A stretch of DNA of 64,000 bases from Bigelowiella natans CCMP2755. Taxonomy: Eukaryota; Cercozoa; Chlorarachniophyceae. The stretch lies in NCBI GenBank assembly GCA_000320545.1, contig ADNK01001860.1, forward strand, positions 133,501-197,500, read 5' to 3'. Position numbers and translations under genes: made by a program. Positions 54,921 to 64,000 of this stretch are shown in pieces (position 1 is the first letter of the stretch; every line of letters starts with the position of its first letter). The notes below the pieces were generated by a model, which was not told where the DNA came from, made no database searches, and saw nothing but the letters and a program-made list of their open reading frames with translations.

Positions 54921-57900
54921 ATGCCAACGACTGAAGAGGCTGCCGGCGCTTCCTCGCGGGCGATGGAGGTCGAGGGGGAGGAAGCTCCACCGAAGGAGGA
55001 AGGCAGCGCCGGACCTCAGGTTTTGTCTCTTTTTACCATGCTAGCGTAAGCATAGCCCTGTGGTGTTCCCTATGCACCAGAGGGTTTTCCAGTGTCGTAT
55101 TTTCCCGTTTTCGCGACAGCACCCGGCCTCGGGTTGACCTGCGCAAGGAAGGAAATGGCTATCACTGGCTCTATTTCTCCGAGCGTGTGTCGATGCCTCA
55201 CTGTCCCGTCGCTTTCTATCAAAAAATCTAACACGTCAAAATTTTCAGGTTCATACAACGCTGGCAAGTAAGATTTCTAACACTCAAGGTAGCAGCGAAG
55301 AGGGGAGCCCAGAAGGACCGGAACCCATTAAAAGCAGCAGCAGTAGCAAGCCTGATGATGATAGACCTGCAAATATTGCAGATGAAAACGGGACCACTCA
55401 GCAGGATATTAACATTCTGGATTCAAATAAATCGAGAAACAAGCCGGCAGTGGAACGGACCGATGATGTTATGACTGAAGGGAAAGAAGTGACCTGCCAG
55501 AGCTCCGCGATAACATCCGATAAAGCAGAAGCAGCAGAAGAAGAATCAAATGATGATGCTTCCAAAATGCTGGGCTCTGGTACTCTGGATGCCAAAACTG
55601 GGACGAAAGAAAGTGTCGAAAATGACGGGGGTGAAAATTCTCACCCGAAAGAGGCGCATGCTTCCTCCGTGTCTAATATAGCGTCGGAAGATAAGGCTGC
55701 CAAAGCTACCGAGACAAAAGCCTGTGAGATTGAGTCTCCGAGCAGTCCCAAACCACGAGAGAGCGGGGAGGTAGGGGCTAAGAGGAAAGGGGCAGGAGCA
55801 AGCCCAACAAGCGCGGAGAAGAAGAGGAAAGTTGGTACGGGGGGAGGTAGGAAAACCCCTGACGGAAAGAGGAAGAAAAAGAATGAGGCCTCCCCTGCTG
55901 TTAAGAAGAAACCTACCCCAAAAAAGGCAAACCCCAAGAAGAAGAATGACAAGGGAGGGGAGGAAGAGGATCTGAGCGATATGTCTGCCGAGGAAAGCGA
56001 ATCGAGCGACTATCGCGAAGAGGAGATGCATGTGCCAGACTGGTACATAAAGGGAGTGGTTTGCAAGCCGAAGGGGTTAATGCGTCCTGACGACGACAAC
56101 GTAATTGAGTGCAAGGAAATGAAGGTCGAAGAAACGGCGGAGGAGAAGCGGGGACGAAAGGCTCTGAACAAGCTGGTAGGAGAATACTTCCTAAACTCTC
56201 AGAGCAATCGGGAGCGGTTTCTGTGCGCGCACCTGGATTTGTTTCGTCCCTTTCTGATCGAAAAAGCACGTACCAAATGGTACACGAAGCTACTGGACTT
56301 CACAAAAGAGTTAACGCCCGAGGAAGCTCTGAAGCAGGCCGAAACGGACGCTGCCAAAGAGCAGGGCAACGCGTCCCAGCCATTGTCATCGTCATCATCC
56401 TCTACGAAGTCATACCCTGACCTAGAGCCGCGTGCACGTTGGCTACGGGCAAGGGTAAAGGAGGAGAAGGATAAGCACGACCCTCTGAAGCAGCCCCCGA
56501 GCATAAAGAACGGCACGCTAAGAGATTACCAGCTCATCGGCGTGAACTGGATCAATGAGAACGAAAACTACGGGAGCTCGGTCATCCTGGGGGACGAGAT
56601 GGGACTCGGCAAGACTCTCCAGACGATTAGCTTCCTAGCGCACCTGAAGACTGTGAGAAAACTGGAGGGCCCGAGTGTAGTCGTTGCTCCTCTCAGCGTC
56701 CTCTCGAGCTGGATGAACGAGTTTGACAAATGGTGTCCGGAGCTCAAAGCGGTCAGGTTCCACGGCCCCTGGGTCGAACGGCAGCGCATCGCTCGAGAGT
56801 ACTGTAAGGCGGGAACCTTCGATGTGATAGTCACCACATATGAGATGGTCGTGGCGGCACAAGACTTCTTCGCGAACCAGTATTTCTGGCGGTATTTGGT
56901 TATTGACGAGGCTCACCGGCTCAAAAACGAGGCAGCGCTCGTGTCACAGGCGCTGCTCAATGTCCCGCGCAGCGCTTGCCTCCTGCTGACCGGAACCCCG
57001 CTGCAGAACAACATGCACGAGCTGTGGTCCCTCCTGTACTTCCTGCAACCCGATCTCTTCACCTGTAGTGCCCCGTTTGATAAGAGCTTCGACATCGACA
57101 AAGGAAGCGTCAACAACACCAAGCTTGGCCAGGCCCACAAAATCCTGCGGCCCTTGATGCTGCGACGTAAGAAGAAGGACGTGATGACGGCCCTCCCCCC
57201 CAAGACAGAGACAAACGTGTACGTCCCATTGGCACAGTACCAGGTGTTCTGGTACAAGAGGCTCCTCGCCCGTGACTCCGGGGTCCTTAGCAAGGTGACC
57301 GAGAAGTTTCACGATGACGATGATGACTTAGAGATGGCCGCGGACGGCTCGAGCAAGAGCAAGGCGAGAAAGGCGCCAGAGATAAGCCGGTTGATGTCGC
57401 TCTTCACCCAGCTACGAAAGGTCTGCAACCACCCCTACCTGTTCCCCAACGCCGAGCTCAATGATGACGACCGCCTGCCAGAGAGCGAAGAAGGGAAACG
57501 GGGGGAGCACCACGCAATGAGCGTTATGCAGGACCACCACTTAATCAAGACCTCCGGAAAGCTGCGCGTGCTGGACAAGTTGCTGGTGAAACTGAAGCAG
57601 GAGGACCACCGCGTGCTGATCTTCAGCCTGTTCACAAGCATGCTGGACATCCTCGAAGACTACTGCCGTCTCCGAGGCTGGGAGTACTGTCGACTGGATG
57701 GCTCCACAAACAGGGTAAGGCGTGTGGTGGAGGTGAAGCGGTTCAACGCCAAGAACTCAAGGGTGTTCTTGTTCCTCATCTCCACTCGGGCAGGGGGGCT
57801 GGGTATCAACCTCCCCACGGCGGACACGGTCGTGCACTACGACTCCGACTTCAACCCGCAGGTTGACCTCCAGGCGCAGGACCGCTGCCACCGCATTGGC

Positions 57901-58437
57901 CAGACGAAACCCGTGCACGTGTACAGGCTGGTGACCGAGGGAACCGTCGAGGAGAGGGTGGTCATGCGCGCGCAGAAGAAGCTCTACCTGGACAAAATGG
58001 TCACTGGCCTCATGGAGACCAAGGCCAACGAGAAAGAGAGGATGTCCACGGGAGAGGTGCTGAGCATGCTCATGTTTGGCGCGGACAGGATCTTCCGCGC
58101 CGATGATTCTTCCGGGGAGGTTGATTTGGACCAGCTGCTCAAGCGCAGTGCCAAAATGACGGATGCTGCGAAAAAACAGCTTGAGGGCCAGGAAGAAGAC
58201 GGCAATGGCAAGAAGGAGGAGGGCGAGGGAGGGGACAACGACAAAGAAGACGATAACAACAACAAGCAGGGCCTACAGGACGGGAAGCTCAGCGCCAAGA
58301 ACTTCGATTTCTCCAAGGCGGTGATGGAGATTCGTGAGTTTCAGGGAGTCAAGTACGACCGTTCCACCAACAATATGGCTACGGAGTTTGATAAGATCCG
58401 CCGCATGCTCGACATAAAAGAGGAGCACCCAATCGTA

Positions 58438-58470
<33 letters not shown>

Positions 58471-58776
58471 GGTAAAGGCTCTAGCCGTAAGTCGCGGCGC
58501 TTGCGGAAGAAGCAAAAGGAAAAAGAAAGCAGGGCTTCAAAGCGTCGGAAAGCTCGAAGACTGCGCCGCGAGCGGGGCATGGCCTCTTCCTCTCACGCTG
58601 CCTCGCGCCACTCCAGAAAGCGACGGCGGAAGTCCGAGGGGGAGAGAGATTGGTGGGAGGCCCGCGCAAAGCTGCCTCCTCCCCGCAAGTTTGGCCCGCG
58701 CGTCACGTGGGCCTATAAACGGGAATCGGTGATAATTGAAAAGTTGATAGGAGGGGGGGGGGGGGGGGGAGTGTGA
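54921..58776 (+). CDS. ISWI-like SNF2 family chromatin-remodelling ATPase
   Basis: Two exons (54921-55019 and 55249-58776) give about 1208 residues. Residues 1-450 are acidic and Lys-rich low complexity with a short folded part (KRGRKALNKLVGEYFLNSQS). The helicase core starts near residue 454: LRDYQLIGVNWI, Walker A DEMGLGKT, PLSVLSSWMNEFDKW, DEAH box VIDEAHRLKNE, LLTGTPLQNNMHELWSLLYF, LRKVCNHPYLF, VLIFSLFTSMLDILEDYC, STRAGGLGINL, YDSDFNPQVDLQAQDRCHRIGQTK. The motifs and spacing are closest to ISWI (SMARCA1/5) and place ATP-dependent nucleosome sliding as the role. The usual C-terminal HAND-SANT-SLIDE module is not recognisable. Instead there is an acidic stretch (poly-Asp near 58440-58467), a basic KSRRLRKKQ region and a short tail ending at a poly-Gly run. 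The long exon has no intron. Confidence 0.85.
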
Positions 58777-59350
58777 ACGACGGCGTGTCGAAATGGAATT
58801 TGAATTGTCAGGGGGTTTTCACTTAAAAAAATACTGTTTTTTTGCCGTTGTTAACTACTATGGGAATGATCATTATATTAATAACAGTACTAATAACTGT
58901 AGCGGTTTATTAACAACAACGATGATCTAGATGACCCAACGCCTCCATCTCTCCTCATCATCATCACGGATTTCATAGGTTAATTGCTGCTTTCCGAAGG
59001 AAGATGAGACGGAAGAAGGGCAGCATGAGAAGGAGCCCCTCCCCCCCCTTATCCACACACGCCGGCTACAAAAGGAACTTCTCCCCGGTATGGTCACAGT
59101 GGTAGGAATGCGAGCAGATAACAACAATAACGACAATCTAAATACTACCACTACTAATAAAATACTACCTCTACTTATAATAGTTACAGTATTGATTTTG
59201 ATAACTAAATAGCAGCCGCCGTGTTGTAGTAGTAGCTTTGGCCCCAGGATGATGATTCCAACCGATGATGATGATGATGATGATGACGATGATGACAATG
59301 ACTTCTTCCATTCTCACACAATATCATCATCATCACCACCATTTCACTAG
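58777..59350. other. Spacer between ISWI-like and PHD genes
   Basis: AT-rich, with poly-CAT/GAT stretches near 59260-59340. It probably holds the ISWI-like 3' UTR and unresolved 5' exons of the PHD gene. No other gene seen. Confidence 0.5.
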
Positions 59351-60087
59351 CCATCGAATCTCGAGCTGAGTTCAAAGGCTGGCTCAAGAAGCAAAAGAAC
59401 TGGTGATGCTACCCTACATTGACAACAACACACCCGGCAAACTAACACGTGACTCCGCCCTGTCCTTGTTCTCTTTCTCTCTTAAATATATGAGCTACTA
59501 ATGTAGTAGTGAATCAACAAGATGCTGATGATTATGTTTTTCACCAGGTGGTGGAGATTGCACGGTATGAGGAACAGACTGGCTCGGCAGCCTGCTGACG
59601 TTGCTTCCAGGCGCGCGAAGAGATTTGGCCTTACTGAGAGGATGCAAGCTAAGACCAACCTGCAAGTGGTAATCAGTCATGCTCGTTGTTGTTTTTCTCA
59701 TTGTCGTGTTAACACAAAGTAAAATTTATTTTATAATAATCATAACAATATTGATGATGATATCACCACTACCACCATCACCCGTAGGTAACTTGGAAGA
59801 TTGACGACATCAAGCTCCTGGAGCACGATTACTTCGTCACGCCAAGAGAAGGTATTTCGGATTGTTGTTGTTGTTGATGATGATGATGATGATGTTGATG
59901 ATGATTACGGTGCAGACAGCTGGCATCCGCTTTAGCTGTTGGCAACTCCCCCCTCCCGCCACCGCCATTTTCCTTATAGTTTATTTATATATGTTATTCT
60001 TCTTCTTCCTCTTCTCCTGTTTACCAGTCCTAGAGGCGGCAGGTGGCGGTGACTATGATGAAATAAGCTCAGCGGTAAGTGAGTGAA

Positions 60088-60128
<41 letters not shown>

Positions 60129-61515
60129 TCGTCTGATTGTTGATGTTGGTGCTGATTATGCTGCTGGTGCTGCTGCTGCTGCTGCTGCTGTTCTTCGAGG
60201 GAGGCATGTCTATGAGTTCAGGGGGAAGAAGAGAGCTCCATGGATGGGCGCTGATAGCCTCGATGAGTTCTTAGATAATAATGACTATGACGACGAGGAA
60301 GAAGAAGAAGAAGAAGAAGAAGAAGAAGAAGAAGAAAGAGGAGAGGGAAAGAAGAAGGCGCGTCGAAATGATGATGGCAAACAAGCCGCAGAAGAACAAG
60401 AAGAGTCAAGATACCCAAGAAGAAGAAGCTCAAGGAGACGTACCACTGCTATAAATAGTAATGCAGCTGCGGAAAGAGATAAGGAAAATGAAGACGAGGA
60501 GGAAGAAGAAGATGATGAAAATGATGACGACGAGGAGGAGGAGGAAGAGGGCGGTGGTAGCATCAAATCGAGGAAAAAGAAGAAGAAGCCGACTCCTGCA
60601 TCTCGTTCATCAAAGAAAAGAAAATCAACAAAGGTGCGCAATCATTGCGTCAGTAGCCTAAAAATTAAAGCAAAAACATCGGTGAATTTTGCCCACGAAA
60701 GAATCGCATACGCAAACACTTGATATTTATATATTGTATGCCTTGGTCTTTGTGCTTTGCGGTTCTTCGTGTGACCCTAATGATCATTATTCAGAGATGG
60801 AAGCAAAACGACTGGTGTCATCTATGTAAGGTAATAATGATTCTGTTGATGATACTTGAAAAAGATCAAGAAGAAGAAGAAGAAGAAGAAGAAGAAGAAG
60901 AATGACGATGTTATGGTACTGCTCTCATACTCACACTGTACTCACATACTACTACTACTACTACTACTACTACGACTACCACTACTATTGCTACTGCTTC
61001 TCTTAGTGCGGTGGTGAAGATCTTGGTAGCTGTAATTGGTGTCCACGTTCATACCACGCGGGTTGCATTGGAAGGTAATATGAGATTTCTCTCTCCAGCC
61101 GCCCCATGGATCACACCATCATCACCATCATCACCATCATCACTGCTCTCTAACCGAGGCTCGTGCATAAGTTATTATCACAATATATACAACCGATCAC
61201 AGTCATCATCGTTGATTCTCAAGATACTACTATTTCCTACTATTACTACTACTACTACTACTACCACTACCACGACGAACGTGCTGCCATCGTTCACGGT
61301 GATAGGGCGGAGATTCCAAAGGGCTACTTCTCGTGTCCCCAGCACCAATGCTCGGAGTGCGGGAGGAAGGTATTACTACCCTGCTCCACGAAGTGATGAC
61401 TGATTGTTTTTTGAGGCTTTTATTGATTGCAATAATGGGCAAATCATTCTATTCTCCCTTGCAGTGTGGCCCTGGTTCTTATTTGATAATTTATCTTTAT
61501 CATCGTCGTCATCAC

Positions 61516-61548
<33 letters not shown>

Positions 61549-61789
61549 TAGGCAAATGAGGCGGGGGGGCTTTTGTTCCGGTAGCCATTACGATATATGA
61601 TAATAGCGACGATGACGACGATGATGATGATGATGATGATTTACGACCACAAAGAATGACGACGACGATGATGATAATATACTACCTACGATTATTTGAG
61701 ATATCCGGAGATTCACTCGCAAGAACAGCCGACATTCTCTTCCGTGTCATCATTATCACTACTACCATTGACGCCTGCTCTCCATTCCC

Positions 61790-61827
<38 letters not shown>

Positions 61828-61897
61828 TTTATTTATTTATGTGTGTGTGTGTGTGTGTGTGTGGCGCATATTCTGACATTCTGCTCTCTGCCGGCTG

Positions 61898-61942
<45 letters not shown>

Positions 61943-62598
61943 CCTCCAGGTGCGTGGTATGCCCCTGTGCGTACTGCGAGGACCATGTGCCCTCAGAACA
62001 CAATTCAGGCCGCATCGATCTCCCCAACGGTTAGTCAGTAGCAAGAGAGTATTCTTCAAGAAGAATTTATACACACGCACACACACACACACACACACAC
62101 ACGGATATAATATATGCATGTAGGAGAGGAGGACTGATGTTGAGTGCGCTCCCCCCCCCCCCCCCCCCTTCTACATATGTATATGTATGTGTGTATAATA
62201 TCACATCTATCTTACAGGCTGCGAGGAGCTGGAGGAGATAGGCTACGTGCAGCCTAGCTCAGGTTGTGTCTCTCTTTTTCCCTTCTTTTCCGCCCCCATC
62301 CCGTGTGTTAGTGATTGATTACAGATTTTCCGATGATGTAAGACAAATACACAGCTACTTACTGGTTTATATATATATATATATATGTTGTTTTGACCCT
62401 CTTCTCGTGCATCCATCCCTTCCCCTTGTTGGTCCTCCTCCTCCTATTCCGTCTCCTCTTCCTACTGTCAATGCTTACCACACAAGCGTATTACATCGTG
62501 TGCAGCTACAGCTGTGTTAAGTACTACGATGCGTTCAAAAACGATTTCGTCGGGTATAAGGAGGAGAACCGGCCGGATGGAAAAGAGACCGTCATGGT

Positions 62599-62636
<38 letters not shown>

Positions 62637-62670
62637 ACGAGAGGGTGGGGAGGAGAGAAGGGATAGAAGA

Positions 62671-62711
<41 letters not shown>

Positions 62712-63762
62712 ACAAATATGAACTCCACCATCTTCCGATTTATTATCACTACCACCACCACCATCATCATCATCACGATCATCACTTCATAATCGCTCTC
62801 TTCTTCCTGATTATAACATCTCCTTCCTGCTGCTGCTGCTACTACTACTACTACTACTACTATTACTGCTACTGCTGCTGCCACCACACGTTGTAGATCG
62901 ATGGCGAGGAGAAGCTAGTAGAGAAACACCAATGCGCCTGTTGTGCGGGCTACGAGGTAGTACTACGACAACTAGAGATCATAACAATAATGATAATCAT
63001 CATCATCATCACCATCATCAGTACTACGACGACTACAGATCATAACAGTAATAATGGTAGTAATAACAATAATAACAATCGTCATCATCACAGGAGCCCG
63101 AGAAGCTGCACTGTTTGTGTCAAACACCGTATGACGAAGAGAAGTTCTACATCGGGTCAGTGAGTGAGTGAGGGGGGGGAGGGAAGAAGGAGCTTTGTGT
63201 TACTTCAAACGTTTGCTTATTAGTTGCAGCGGCAGCGGATGGACAAGATGAGATAATGATGATAATGATGATGATGATGATGATGATGATGATGTGAAGG
63301 AGGAAGAGGAAGAGGGGATTGTTGATCTTGTTTAATACGATTATTTCTCTCTTTCTTCCTGCCTTCCCCCCTCCCTCCCTCCCTCCCTCCTCTTTACATT
63401 GGTTAATACCGAATTCTCCTTCCTCGCGTTTGCTACAACTACTACTACTACTATTACTACTACTACTATTACTATGGTGATGATGATTGATTGCTTGTTT
63501 TGCTTGAAACAAAAATATTGATATTGATAATGATAACAATAAAAGGTGTGATGAGTGCCGGAAGTGGTTCCATGGCGATTGCGTAGGCGTACAGGAAGGG
63601 GTAAGTTAGTCGCCTTGCTAGACCTAAATGCAAGCAGTAGTAGCAGTAGTAGTAAGAGTACAACATGGGGAGAAGAGGAAGAGGAGGAAAAGGAACAGAG
63701 AAGCATTGGTAGCTCAATCAATCAATTCACTCCAATCGCCGAGACGGAATCGATCTAGTATT

Positions 63763-63805
<43 letters not shown>

Positions 63806-64000
63806 CATGCTATTCCTCATATCTGCTGTATCACCTCTTGGTAGCAAATCCCCGAGGAGGAGAGCTGGACATGTCCTGTGTGTATCATGAAGCGCCGCCA
63901 GCAGCGATTTACAGGAGGACGCGCAGATGAGGACCTGTTTGAAATTTCGCAGTATGCCCTTGAGCGCGCCGATATGTCAGGTTTGTCAGGCAGTAGTCGT
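59351..64000 (+). CDS. BPTF/NURF301-like double PHD-finger protein (5' end unresolved, runs off the right edge)
   Basis: Many small exons. At 59351-59402 and 59548 onward: EFKGWLKKQKNW joined to WWRLHGMRNRLARQ. At 59788: VTWKIDDIKLLEHDYFVTPR. At about 60200-60632: VYEFRGKKRAPWMGADSLDEF, then long acidic and basic low complexity. The first zinc module starts at 60799 (WKQNDWCHLCK), then CGGEDLGSCNWCPRSYHAGC (61009), SCPQHQCSECGRK (near 61340), ANEAGGLLFR (61553) and CVVCPCAYCEDHVP (near 61951); this is an extended PHD. Further exons follow at 62219, 62507 and 62898 (EKHQCACCAGYE). A second PHD runs 63094-63930: LHCLCQTPYDEEKFYIG, CDECRKWFHGDCVGVQEG, ESWTCPVC. The second is nearly a match to the BPTF H3K4me3 reader, with cage positions Y, Y and W present. 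A bromodomain, if there is one, would lie beyond 64000. Confidence 0.75.
60090..60127. repeat. (GT)n microsatellite in PHD-gene intron
   Basis: GT run about 15 bp after the donor following the DYDEISSA exon. Confidence 0.85.
61796..61937. repeat. TA, GT and CT arrays in one PHD-gene intron
   Basis: A TA run (61796-61822), a GT run (about 61841-61862) and a CT run (about 61901-61937) occupy the 3' half of the intron before the CVVCPCAYCEDH exon. Confidence 0.85.
62597..62634. repeat. (GT)n microsatellite starting at a donor site
   Basis: The exon ends KETVM and the intron begins GTGGGTGTGTGTGTG, merging directly into the GT array. Confidence 0.85.
63768..63804. repeat. (TA)n microsatellite in PHD-gene intron
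   Basis: TA run upstream of the IPEEESWTCPVC exon. Confidence 0.85.

Noticed and set aside
60285-60641. Poly-Ser minus-strand frame
   Set aside because: Reverse of the acidic GAA-coded tract of the PHD gene, which is in frame with real exons on the plus strand.
1-64000. CRISPR array, prokaryotic operons or plasmid features
   Set aside because: Repeats are microsatellites or dispersed copies without regular unique spacers, and the genes are intron-split eukaryotic ones.

Overview
This is nuclear DNA from a eukaryote, almost certainly a microbial protist. Genes are split by GT-AG introns, the gene families are eukaryotic (RAD51B, U2AF-type splicing factor, ISWI-type remodeler, BPTF-like PHD protein, chromodomain protein, pepsin-like protease), and there are no operons or ribosome-binding sites. 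Simple-sequence repeats are extremely dense. An opine dehydrogenase, a CLU-like protein of a type I know mainly from protists, and an extended PHD module typical of algae and heterokonts point to an alga or related flagellate. I cannot name the species. All gene models below were built by joining ORF pieces at GT/AG sites and matching remembered protein families; no search was run.

Layout from left to right: RAD51B-like gene (-), then a divergent BACE-like membrane-anchored aspartic protease (+). Next come an 8-TM protein made of two 4-TM repeats (-) and a divergent opine dehydrogenase (+). A single-exon orphan (-) is followed by a divergent multi-exon ankyrin-repeat protein (+). A roughly 9 kb xanthine dehydrogenase/aldehyde oxidase family gene (-) with many repeat-filled introns comes next, then a small PB1-domain gene (-) and two unrecognised genes (+). 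After these are a polycystin-like membrane protein with PDZ-like repeats (-), a single-exon LRR protein (-), a CLU-like multi-exon gene (-), a chromodomain gene (+), a myristoylated-type EF-hand gene (-), a U2AF65-like splicing factor (-), a divergent ISWI-like SNF2 ATPase (+), and finally a BPTF/NURF301-like PHD gene (+) that runs off the right edge.

The genes alternate so that many start in head-to-head pairs 300-800 bp apart and end in tail-to-tail pairs. The tail-to-tail spacers share a distinctive composition rich in GCATGC, TGCATGCA and CTAGCTAG palindromes. They also hold a dispersed inverted-repeat family (best copy 46023-46497). A separate 959-bp element with 45-bp terminal inverted repeats and a perfect 7-bp target duplication lies at 48560-49518. 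Introns are of two kinds: short plain ones (RAD51B, 8-TM, EF-hand) and long ones stuffed with microsatellites (protease, ankyrin, XDH, CLU-like, PHD). Several genes have no intron in the reading frame.

Functional themes are chromatin (ISWI-like ATPase next to a BPTF-like PHD reader, plus a chromodomain protein), DNA repair (RAD51B), RNA splicing (U2AF-like) and metabolism (XDH/AOX, opine dehydrogenase). The adjacency of an ISWI-type ATPase and a BPTF-type reader, whose animal counterparts are partners in the NURF complex, is the most suggestive gene-context observation.
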